64,000 nucleotides of DNA, taken from the NCBI RefSeq assembly GCF_014646335.1, contig NZ_BMNG01000013.1:186001-250000 (forward strand). Reading direction: 5' to 3'. Of the stretch, positions 57,291 to 64,000 are shown one piece after another. Within the stretch, counting starts at the first letter, position 1, and the number at the start of each line of letters is the position of its first letter. A program made the translations under genes and the position numbers. The stretch comes from Streptomyces lasiicapitis. Lineage in GTDB: Bacteria; Actinomycetota; Actinomycetes; Streptomycetales; Streptomycetaceae. A model generated the notes under the pieces. That model made no database searches. It was not told the DNA's origin and saw only the letters and a program-made list of their open reading frames with translations.

Positions 57291-59648
57291 TCACTCGCGG
57301 AGCAGATCCGGCACACCCTCCCCGTCCGGCTCGTCGCGTTCGCCCGAAAGGACGGTGAGCTGCTGCGTGGCACGGGTCAGCGCCACGTACAGAACACGCA
57401 GGCCCGCAGGGGACTCGTCGGCGATCTCGGCGGGCGACACGACGAGCGTGGCGTCGTACTCCAGGCCCTTGGCCTCCAGGCTGCCGAGCGCCACGACGCG
57501 CTCCCCGAGACCGGCGAGCCAGCGCGCCGCCTGCTCGCGGCGGTTCATGGCCACGACGACGCCGACGGTGCCCTCGACCCGCTCCAGGAGCCGGGCCGCC
57601 TCGTCGCGCACGGACCGGCCGAGGTCTCCGCCGCGTACGACGGCGAAGCGGGGCTCGATGCCCGTGGAGCGGACCGCCGACGGGGACTCGGCGCCCGGCA
57701 TCGCCAGGGCCAGGACCTTCGCGGCGAGGTCGGCGATCTCGGCCGGATTGCGGTAGTTGACGGTGAGCGTGAAGCGGCGGCGCGGGCGGGAGCCGAGCGC
57801 CTCGTCGCGCGCCGCGGCCGCCTCGTCCGGCGACGACCACGAGGACTGCGCCGGGTCGCCGACGACCGTCCAGGTGGCGTGCCGGCCGCGGCGGCCGACC
57901 ATGCGCCACTGCATGGGGGTGAGGTCCTGCGCCTCGTCGACGATGACGTGCGCGTACTCGGTACGTTCCGCCGCGAGGCGTTCGGCGCGCTCGCGCTGGG
58001 ACTCCTCGCGCTGCGGCATCAGCTCGTCCAGGCCGGTGAGCAGGTCGAGCGGGTCGAGGTCCTTCTTCTTGCGGGGGCGGTGCGGGGTGCCGAGGATCGC
58101 CTGGAGCTCGTCGAGCAGGGCCACGTCGTGGACCGACAGGGCGTCACGTCTGAGGGAGCGGGCGACCTTTCGGGCCTCGCCCGGGTTCAGGACGCGGCGC
58201 GACCAGCGGTTCAGGCTGCGTTCGTCGCCCATCGCGGAGAGGACGCCGCGCGGGGTCAGCTCGGGCCACCAGGCGTCGAGGAAGGCGATGAAGTCGTCCT
58301 CGGAGGTGATGTCGTCGTCGAAGGACGAGCGGAGTTCGGCGGCGAGTTCGGGGTCGTCGTGCCGCCCGGCCGAGCCGGACTGGTCCCAGAGGGCGTCCAG
58401 GAGGAGCTTTCTGGCGCGGGGGCGCAGGAGGTTGACGGGGGCTGTGCCGCCCAGGGCCGACTGGCGGATGCGGTCCAGTTGGCCGGCGTCGAGCTCCAGG
58501 CGGCGGCCGAAGGCGACGACGCGAAGGCGGGTTGGGGTGCCCTTCGCCGCCTCGGCTTCCGGCTCTTCCTCGCCGAACGCCAGTTGCTGCGTGTTCGCCG
58601 CGGGACGGCCGCTCGCGGCGGGAACTGCGCCGTCCCGTTCCAGCGCGCCCCGCGCAGCCCTCCGCAACACCTTCAGCATCCGCGACGACCCCTTGACACG
58701 AGCCACTGCCGGGCTGTCGTAGACCGTGGCCTCGGTGCCGTCGACCAGGGAGCCGACCGCGCGGATCGCGACCTGGCCCTCCTCGCCCAGGGACGGCAGG
58801 ACGCCCTCCGTGTAGGCGACCAGGAGCGGGGTCGGGGAGACGATGAGGATGCCGCCCGCGTACCGGCGCCGGTCCTGGTAGAGGAGGTACGCGGCGCGGT
58901 GCAGGGCGACGGCGGTCTTGCCGGTGCCGGGGCCGCCCTCCACGTACGTCACCGAAGCGGCGGGCGCGCGGATCACCAGGTCCTGCTCGGCCTGGATCGA
59001 CGCCACGATGTCCCGCATGGAGTGGCTGCGGGCCTGGCCGAGCGCGGCCATCAGGGCGCCGTCGCCGACGACGGGCAGTGCCTCGCCGTCCAGGAACGCC
59101 GTCAGCTCCGGGCGCATCAGGTCGTCCTCGACGCCGAGGACCTTGCGGCCCTTGGAGCGGATGACGCGGCGGCGCACGACCCGGCCCGGGTCGACCGGGG
59201 TCGAGCGGTAGAAGGGCGCGGCCGCGGGCGCGCGCCAGTCGATGACCAGCGGGGAGTAGTCGGCGTCCAGGACGCCGATGCGGCCGATGTGCAGGGTCTC
59301 GGCGATGTCGGCGTAGGTGCCGCTCTCCTCGGTGCGGACCACGCCCTCGGCCGGCTCGACGGCCGTGTAGGCGCCGTCCGGGCCCTTCTTGCCGTCCTTG
59401 CCGAGCAGCAAATCGATTCGGCCGAAGAGGAAGTCCTCGAACTCGTTGTTGAGGCGGTTGAGATGCACACCCGCGCGGAAGACCTGCGCGTCCCGCTCGG
59501 CGAGCGCGCCGGGCGTGCCGACCTGGCCGCGCTTGGCCGCGTCGTTCATCAGGAACTCGGCCTCGTGGATCTTCTCTTCGAGGCGGCGGTAGACCTGGTC
59601 GAGGTGTTCCTGTTCGACGCTGATCTCGCGCTCGCGTACGTCGGCCAC
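57291..59648 (-). CDS. helD: HelD-like UvrD-superfamily ATPase/helicase
   Basis: A 785-residue motor related to HelD, which removes and recycles RNA polymerase. An N-terminal coiled-coil hairpin (LDQVYRRLEEKIHEAEFLMN) is followed by motif I GGPGTGKTAVALHRAAYLLY. Motif II is HVIVDEAQDLTPMQWRMVGR, then TVVGDPAQSSW and YRNPAEIADLAAKVLALAM, and later VALTRATQQLTVLSG. The residues WRAPAAAPFYRSTP and the split domain fit the actinobacterial HelD type, some of which (HelR) also protect from rifampicin. Start GTG 59648 with AGGAAAGG upstream, inside the arm of a leader palindrome. GTG is used because no ATG fits. Confidence 0.82.
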   Translation of the reverse strand: MADVREREISVEQEHLDQVYRRLEEKIHEAEFLMNDAAKRGQVGTPGALAERDAQVFRAGVHLNRLNNEFEDFLFGRIDLLLGKDGKKGPDGAYTAVEPAEGVVRTEESGTYADIAETLHIGRIGVLDADYSPLVIDWRAPAAAPFYRSTPVDPGRVVRRRVIRSKGRKVLGVEDDLMRPELTAFLDGEALPVVGDGALMAALGQARSHSMRDIVASIQAEQDLVIRAPAASVTYVEGGPGTGKTAVALHRAAYLLYQDRRRYAGGILIVSPTPLLVAYTEGVLPSLGEEGQVAIRAVGSLVDGTEATVYDSPAVARVKGSSRMLKVLRRAARGALERDGAVPAASGRPAANTQQLAFGEEEPEAEAAKGTPTRLRVVAFGRRLELDAGQLDRIRQSALGGTAPVNLLRPRARKLLLDALWDQSGSAGRHDDPELAAELRSSFDDDITSEDDFIAFLDAWWPELTPRGVLSAMGDERSLNRWSRRVLNPGEARKVARSLRRDALSVHDVALLDELQAILGTPHRPRKKKDLDPLDLLTGLDELMPQREESQRERAERLAAERTEYAHVIVDEAQDLTPMQWRMVGRRGRHATWTVVGDPAQSSWSSPDEAAAARDEALGSRPRRRFTLTVNYRNPAEIADLAAKVLALAMPGAESPSAVRSTGIEPRFAVVRGGDLGRSVRDEAARLLERVEGTVGVVVAMNRREQAARWLAGLGERVVALGSLEAKGLEYDATLVVSPAEIADESPAGLRVLYVALTRATQQLTVLSGERDEPDGEGVPDLLRE

Positions 59649-59717
59649 CGGGGCCCCTTTCCTGACGTGCTGCTGCCCGTATTGAGCAGCCGTCCACCGT
59701 ACGCGAAAGGGGCCCCG
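59649..59717 (-). promoter_or_regulatory. Long-range inverted repeat in the HelD-like gene leader, covering the RBS
   Basis: 13-base perfect arms CGGGGCCCCTTTC (59649-59661) and GAAAGGGGCCCCG (59705-59717), 43 bases apart. In the mRNA the 3' arm ends at the GTG and includes the AAGG of the Shine-Dalgarno. The loop contains a smaller GCTGCT/AGCAGC stem. Confidence 0.7.
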
Positions 59718-59759
59718 CTTGTGCAGTCGTCGGGCCGCGGCCCGCCGTATGACCGTCGC

Positions 59760-60761
59760 CTAGACGTCCACCTCCACCAGGCGCTTGCCGTCGAACGTGG
59801 TGACCTCGAAGTGGTCGATGTCGTTGCGGTCGAACGCCGCGCCGCCGTGCACGTACAGCGGGTTCTGCGCGGCCTCGTGCGGGCTGTCCTTGATGCCGTA
59901 GCCCCACTGGGGCACGGACCAGGTCGTGACGGTCTCCTTCTTGCCGTCCTTGCCGACCGCGATCAGGGAGCACTTCAGCGGGCCCTTGACGTTCTTCAGC
60001 TCCAGGACCGTGTGGGTGCCCCAGGCCTTCTTCTCGGTGCCGACGGTGGCGGTGACCTTGGTCTTGGGGTCGGTCGCCGCGATCTTGTCGTCCATGTGGT
60101 TGAAGAAGGCGTCCTCGGCGGGGGATGTGGGGTGCGGGTCGCCGCCCGCCACTTCCTTGGTGCCGCCGTCGTCGTTCACCGCGAGCACCGCCACCGGGCC
60201 GCCGATGATCAGCGCTGCCGCCGCCGCGACCAGGTACATACCGCGCCTGCGCCGCTGCGCGCGCTTGGCCGCGACCTCGTCCACGAGCCGCTCGGCGAGC
60301 CGCGGGCTCGGCCTGGCGGCGAGCTGTTCACCGATCTCCGGTACGCCGCGCAGGGGGCCGCGGGCCGCGGGGACGGCGCCTGCGGGCGGGCCACCGTACC
60401 CGGAGCCCGAAGGCGGGCCGCCGAAGCCGGGCCCCGCGAAACCGGGGTCGGCGAAACCGGGGCCACCGCCCGCCTGCGCCGCGCCCCGCCCGCCGACCGG
60501 GCCCGGCAGCCCCGCGCCGGGGAAGTCCGCGAGCGCGGCCAGCATCGGCTCCATGCCGGAGAACTCGTCCAACTGCTGGGCGCAGAAGTCGCAGCCCGCC
60601 AGGTGCGCTTCGAAGGCCGTGGCCTCCGCGTCGTCGAGGATGCCGAGCGCGTAGGCGCCCACGGTCTCGTGCACGGCGCCGGGGCCGGAGCCTTCGCCGG
60701 AGCCGGGACCGGCGCCCCACGGGTCCTGCCCGTGGCCGTGTGCGTCGTACGGCGTACTCAT
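59760..60761 (-). CDS. ZAS-type anti-sigma factor
   Basis: A 333-residue membrane anti-sigma factor. The N-terminal zinc-binding anti-sigma domain is complete: HETVGAYALGILDDAEATAF, then EAHLAGCDFCAQQLDEF with the H-x3-C-x2-C motif. A Gly/Pro-rich linker leads to one transmembrane helix (about 178-196, MYLVAAAAALIIGGPVAVLA) and an extracytoplasmic domain of about 130 residues. Its ATG overlaps the sigma-factor stop (ATGA). Context matches RsuA, the partner of SigU, as I recall in S. coelicolor. Confidence 0.9.
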   Translation of the reverse strand: MSTPYDAHGHGQDPWGAGPGSGEGSGPGAVHETVGAYALGILDDAEATAFEAHLAGCDFCAQQLDEFSGMEPMLAALADFPGAGLPGPVGGRGAAQAGGGPGFADPGFAGPGFGGPPSGSGYGGPPAGAVPAARGPLRGVPEIGEQLAARPSPRLAERLVDEVAAKRAQRRRRGMYLVAAAAALIIGGPVAVLAVNDDGGTKEVAGGDPHPTSPAEDAFFNHMDDKIAATDPKTKVTATVGTEKKAWGTHTVLELKNVKGPLKCSLIAVGKDGKKETVTTWSVPQWGYGIKDSPHEAAQNPLYVHGGAAFDRNDIDHFEVTTFDGKRLVEVDV

Positions 60762-61375
60762 GCCGTCACCCCCCGCTCCTCCAGCGCAAGCTTCATCGAG
60801 CGCAACGCGTAGAAGACCCGCGAGCGCACCGTCCCGCTGGGTATACCCAGTGTCTCCGCCGCCTCATTGACCGTACGCCCTTTGAAGTAGGTCTCGACAA
60901 GTACCTCCCGGTGCGCCGGAGTCAGGTCCTCCAACGCGTCCGAGAGTGTCATCAGCCACAGCGCCTTATCGATCTCGTCCTCCGCGGGGATGACCTCCAG
61001 CGGCGACGGGTCGACCTCCTGCGGCCGGGCTTGCCGGCTGCGGTGGCCGTCGATGACGATGCGGCGCGCGACCGTCACCAGCCAGGGGCGTACCGAACCG
61101 GTTGCTCGGTTGAGCTGACCGGCGTTCTTCCAGGCACGGATGAGCGTTTCCTGTACGACATCTTCGGCGCGCTGCCGGTCGCCCGCCACAAGCCGGAGCA
61201 CATAGGCCAGAAGTGGCCCGGCGTGCTCGCGGTAGAGAGCGCGCATGAGTTCCTCGTCCGGCTCCGGGGCGGGAACCGGGGTCAGTCGATGTCGTCGGTG
61301 CGGGCGTTCATCGGCCACGGCGGAATCCTTGCGCACGACTGCCTCCGCTGTCCGCTGTTCGTCTCGGCTGCCCAT
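60758..61375 (-). CDS. ECF sigma factor, SigU-like
   Basis: A 205-residue group 4 sigma factor. Region 2: LMRALYREHAGPLLAYVLRL, then AEDVVQETLIRAWKNAGQLN and PWLVTVARRIVIDGHRSRQA. Region 4: LSDALEDLTPAHREVLVETY followed by GRTVNEAAETLGIPSGTVRS. A polar extension of about 40 residues precedes region 2. Start ATG 61375 with GGAGAG upstream. The ZAS anti-sigma gene follows with an ATGA overlap, so the pair forms a classic envelope-signal switch. SigU in S. coelicolor is tied to secretion and stress, and sits at this point in gene order; the name is inference. Confidence 0.9.
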   Translation of the reverse strand: MGSRDEQRTAEAVVRKDSAVADERPHRRHRLTPVPAPEPDEELMRALYREHAGPLLAYVLRLVAGDRQRAEDVVQETLIRAWKNAGQLNRATGSVRPWLVTVARRIVIDGHRSRQARPQEVDPSPLEVIPAEDEIDKALWLMTLSDALEDLTPAHREVLVETYFKGRTVNEAAETLGIPSGTVRSRVFYALRSMKLALEERGVTA

Positions 61376-61561
61376 GTCGGCCGTGCTCTCCGCCCTGGTC
61401 GGTCTCGTCGGCCTCGCTGGCTGGTCACCCTGGACGTACGGACGGGGGTGTGCGCGCGTTCAACGCGTGGCGGAAAATTTCGGCGGCTGCGCGCCGCGTG
61501 CTTCCGGTTGTCCACGCCGCGTGGGCGAAGTTCTCCGCTCCGCGTGGGCGAACGTTACTGC

Positions 61562-62179
61562 TCAGGCCCGCGCGAGCGCCGCCCTGCGCCGGTGCCTGGC
61601 CACCCGCTCCCGGTTGCCGCACACCTCGCTGGAGCACCAGCGGCGACGCCGCCCGCGCGAGGTGTCCAGGTACACGATCGGACAGTTGTCGCCCTCGCAC
61701 TGGCGCAGCAGGGAGCGCGCGACGGGGTCGGTGAGCAGTTCCACGGCGTCCCGCGCGACGGCGCCGAGCAGCGCGGCCCGGCCCGGGGCGGTGTGCAGGG
61801 CGCGGGTCAGGCTGCCGTCGGCGTGCCGCACGGCGAGCGGGGCGGGCGGGGCCACGGCGGCGAGGGTGTTGACGCGGGCGAGTGCGACGTCGGCGGGCAG
61901 GCCCGCGAGCTCGGCGCGGACGAGCTGGGCGATGTGGCCGCGCAGTTCGCGGAAGGCGGCGAGCCAGGCGGCGTCGGCCCCCGGCAGCGGGGTGCCCGCA
62001 GGGACCAGGCCCGCGCCGACGAGCCAGTCGTGCAGCCGCCGCACGCCGTCGAGGCGCTCGACGGGGTGGGTGGTGGCGACGAGGTCGAGGCAGGTCCTGC
62101 CGGCGTCGAAGCGGAGTTCGTGGAACGCGGAGTGGTACGCAGCAGGGGTCGCGGACTTGGTAGTCGCACCCAACACCAT
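61562..62179 (-). CDS. ABATE/CGNR zinc-finger protein
   Basis: A 205-residue predicted regulator. The N-terminal ABATE domain (FDAGRTCLDLVATTHPVERL, then LHDWLVGAGLVPAGTP) is followed by the C-terminal CGNR zinc finger CEGDNCPIVYLDTSRGRRRR and WCSSEVCGNRERVARHRRR, with the four Cys ligands. This group is thought to bind DNA or RNA as stress-linked regulators. Start ATG 62179 with GAAAGG upstream. It is divergent from the DUF1772 gene, a pairing common in this group. Confidence 0.9.
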   Translation of the reverse strand: MVLGATTKSATPAAYHSAFHELRFDAGRTCLDLVATTHPVERLDGVRRLHDWLVGAGLVPAGTPLPGADAAWLAAFRELRGHIAQLVRAELAGLPADVALARVNTLAAVAPPAPLAVRHADGSLTRALHTAPGRAALLGAVARDAVELLTDPVARSLLRQCEGDNCPIVYLDTSRGRRRRWCSSEVCGNRERVARHRRRAALARA

Positions 62180-62347
62180 GCGCCTTTCACCGCCCTTGGG
62201 GTGTGCCGGTGAGTGCCGTACCCCTACAGTGCCCGCCCATGGGCGCCACCGGAACCCCTGCCACCGGGGGTGATGCGCAGACGCCCGCGTATGCCGCCGC
62301 GCTTCTGAGCCATGGCCCGTGCCCGCGCCGCGCGATTGACTCCATAC

Positions 62348-62947
62348 ATGAGCGAAAATGTGGCGACAGCACGCAATACGACGGCGGCACGCAAGGGCCG
62401 CGGCACCGGTCTCGTCCTGGGCGCCGCGACCGTGGCCATGGGCCTGATCGCGGGGACCTTCTACATCTTCGCGTGCGGCGTGATGCCGGGCCTCGCGCGC
62501 AGTTCGGACCGTGCGTACATCGAGGTCATGCAGGACATCAACGCGGCGTTCGAGAACGCGGTGTTCTTCGCGAGCTTCATGGGCGCGCTGCTGCTCACGG
62601 CGGTGGCGGCCTGGATGCTGCGGCGCGGCCCGGTGCGCTGGTGGGTGCTCGCCGCGCTGCTCGCGTACTTCCTCACGTTCGTCCTCACCGTCACGGTGAA
62701 CGTGCCCTTGAACGACGAGCTCGCGGACGCGGGCGATCCCGCGAAGATCGCCGACCCGGCCGCGGTGCGCGCGGACTTCGAGGACACGTGGGTGGCGTGG
62801 AACGTGCTGCGGGCACTGCTGAGCACCCTGGCCCTCGGGCTCCTGGTGCGGGCGCTCGTGGTGTTCGGGCGGACGCGCAGGGACGGCACCGGCGCCGATC
62901 AGTCGGCGTACTTGGACCCGGCCGCCGGGTCGAGCGCGAGCCGGTAG
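62348..62947 (+). CDS. DUF1772 family membrane protein
   Basis: A 199-residue protein with four helices: TGLVLGAATVAMGLIAGTFY, VFFASFMGALLLTAVAAWML, WWVLAALLAYFLTFVLTVTV, and a last span near VLRALLSTLALGLLVRALVV. The signature NVPLNDELADAG after the third helix is typical of DUF1772/anthrone-oxygenase-like proteins. The function here is unknown. I use ATG 62348 (MSENVATAR); an in-frame ATG at 62312 is possible. Its last 49 bases overlap, tail to tail, the opposite-strand gene. Confidence 0.82.
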   Translation: MSENVATARNTTAARKGRGTGLVLGAATVAMGLIAGTFYIFACGVMPGLARSSDRAYIEVMQDINAAFENAVFFASFMGALLLTAVAAWMLRRGPVRWWVLAALLAYFLTFVLTVTVNVPLNDELADAGDPAKIADPAAVRADFEDTWVAWNVLRALLSTLALGLLVRALVVFGRTRRDGTGADQSAYLDPAAGSSASR

Positions 62948-64000
62948 CCGCGCTTGACGACGGTCTGGATCAGCTTCGGCGTCCCCAGCGCCGTACGCAG
63001 CCGGGCCATCGCCGTCTCGACGGCGTGCTCGTCGCGGCCCGCGCCCGGCAGCGCGCGCAGGAGTTCGGCGCGCGCGACGACCCAGCCGGGCCGCCGGATC
63101 AGCGCCCGCAGGAGCGCCATCCCGGCGGGCGGCACGGCCCGCAGCTCGTCGTCGACGAGCACCGCGTGCCCGCGGACCTCCACCCGGTGCCCGGCGATGG
63201 GCAGCGACCGGGCCCGCGCGGGCAGCTCCTGACACAGGAGTTGTACGAGGGGTCCGAGCCGGAAGCGTTCGGGCTGCACGGTGTCCAGGCCGCGGGACTG
63301 CAGCGGCAGCGCGGTGACCGGGCCGACGCAGGCGGGCAGCACGTCGTGCAGCAGCGCCGCGGTGACCTCGGCCGTCATGCCCCGCTCCTCGGCGCGGGCG
63401 AACAGCGAGGCGGCGGCGGGCGCCGAGGTGAAGGTCAGGGCGTCGACGCCACGGCTCACGACGGCGTCGAGGAGCCGGTCGACGGGGCTGAGGTCGATCG
63501 GCGGGAGCCACCGGTAGACGGGGACGAGGACGACGTCCGCGCCGCCCGCCCGCAGCGACTCGACGAACCCGGGCAGCGGCTCCCCGTGCAACTGCAAAGC
63601 GATGCGCCGCCCTTCGACGCCCTCCCCGAGCAGCCGGTCGAGCACCTCGGCCATGGACTCCGACGACGGCGACCAGTGCTCGGTGAGCCCGGCGGCCCGC
63701 ACCGCGCCCTTCACCTTCGGCCCGCGGGCGAGGAGTTCGACCCCGCGCAGCCGCCCGAGCAGCGCCTCGCCGTGGCCCCACCCGTCGGCGGCCTCGATCC
63801 AGCCGCGGAACCCGATGGCGGTGGTGGCGACCACGACGTCCGGGGCGTCGACGATCAACTCCTTGGTCGCCGTGAGGAGTTCGCTGTCGTCCGCGAGCGG
63901 CACGATGCGCAGCGCGGGGGCGTGCAGGACGGTGGCGCCGCGCCGCTGGAGCAGCGCGCCGAGCTCGTCGGCGCGCCGGGCGGCGGTGACGCCGACGGTG
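62899..64000 (-). CDS. Uroporphyrinogen-III-synthase-like protein with C-terminal winged helix (partial at right edge)
   Basis: At least 366 residues, open at base 64000. The N-terminal two-thirds resemble HemD: TVGVTAARRADELGALLQRR (cofactor/substrate-binding start), VVVATTAIGFRGWIEAADG and VDALTFTSAPAAASLFARAE. The C-terminal 100 residues form an OmpR/PhoB-type trans_reg_C winged helix (RALIRRPGWVVARAELLRAL to TVVKRGYRLAL). The fusion is known in actinobacteria, where it may be a regulator of tetrapyrrole or nitrogen-linked genes rather than the housekeeping enzyme. The GTG at 63903 is internal; translation continues past the window edge. Confidence 0.85.
   Translation of the reverse strand, partial: TVGVTAARRADELGALLQRRGATVLHAPALRIVPLADDSELLTATKELIVDAPDVVVATTAIGFRGWIEAADGWGHGEALLGRLRGVELLARGPKVKGAVRAAGLTEHWSPSSESMAEVLDRLLGEGVEGRRIALQLHGEPLPGFVESLRAGGADVVLVPVYRWLPPIDLSPVDRLLDAVVSRGVDALTFTSAPAAASLFARAEERGMTAEVTAALLHDVLPACVGPVTALPLQSRGLDTVQPERFRLGPLVQLLCQELPARARSLPIAGHRVEVRGHAVLVDDELRAVPPAGMALLRALIRRPGWVVARAELLRALPGAGRDEHAVETAMARLRTALGTPKLIQTVVKRGYRLALDPAAGSKYAD

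Noticed and set aside
59649..59760. Rifamycin-associated element upstream of the HelD-like gene
   Set aside because: Some HelR genes carry such an element, but I could not recall the consensus well enough to identify it, and the inverted repeat seen here is better explained as an RNA leader hairpin.

Overview
The window is 64 kb of very GC-rich DNA with strong third-position GC. GTG and TTG starts are common, and genes often overlap by 4 bases (ATGA/GTGA). It carries an SsgA-like sporulation protein, a melC1-melC2 tyrosinase pair, an XRE/DUF397/ATPase triad and several ECF sigma operons. Together these point to a Streptomyces chromosome, in a conserved core region. From memory, the order clpS, pncB, secreted protease, RDD proteins, ssgG, FAD oxidase, hppD, Lrp regulator ... 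murA, HU, malic enzyme, HelD-like helicase, anti-sigma, ECF sigma matches the SCO2914-SCO2954 stretch of S. coelicolor. This was not checked by alignment.

Layout. 1-3.1 kb (minus): a cobalamin-riboswitch-controlled BtuFCD-type ABC importer, open at the left edge. 3.1-9 kb: JAMM peptidase, amino-acid permease, DUF2017-clpS pair, then nicotinate phosphoribosyltransferase and nicotinamidase (NAD salvage). 9-13.2 kb: secreted M6 (immune-inhibitor-A type) metalloprotease, a small membrane protein and an RDD protein. 13.5-19.2 kb: a DUF2510-RDD protein, SsgG-like cell-division protein, GlcD-like oxidase and a TPR protein. 19.2-25.6 kb: hppD with a divergent Lrp regulator, a four-gene OpuB/OpuC-type osmoprotectant or betaine importer, and an ArsR-type regulator with a striking operator over its start. 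25.6-31.3 kb: small orphan gene, secreted Lon-like Ser-Lys protease, IclR regulator, DEAD/DEAH helicase, MFS exporter. 31.3-35.4 kb: two membrane-anchored proteins, the XRE-DUF397 pair with a divergent HATPase, an isochorismatase-like hydrolase. 35.5-37.2 kb: tRNA-Cys and melC1-melC2.

37.3-39.8 kb holds an L,D-transpeptidase lipoprotein divergent from an ECF sigma gene. The sigma factor's partner is a membrane protein whose outer domain looks like an L,D-transpeptidase that has lost its catalytic His-Gly-Cys. 40.1-47.7 kb holds a kinase and a three-gene xanthine-dehydrogenase-type molybdo-flavoprotein operon (FAD, then 2Fe-2S, then Mo subunit). The 2Fe-2S subunit has an extension of about 900 residues with 72-residue tandem repeats, and the Mo subunit lacks the family's catalytic glutamate motif. 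These two loci are the most unusual things in the window. 48-53 kb: GH20 hexosaminidase, DUF3039 zinc-ribbon protein, MFS exporter with divergent LysR, YqgE/AlgH protein. 53.3-64 kb: murA, HU, malic enzyme, HelD-like helicase behind an RBS-covering leader hairpin, anti-sigma/ECF sigma pair, CGNR zinc-finger regulator, DUF1772 protein and, open at the right edge, a uroporphyrinogen-III-synthase-like protein with a winged-helix domain.

A dispersed palindromic repeat, with core close to TCAAACGCCGGACGGGCTG, occurs about a dozen times in gaps between genes, often as inverted pairs around a conserved spacer. One copy appears to have become the N-terminus of the ABC permease. All functional calls are from reading the sequence; no searches were run.
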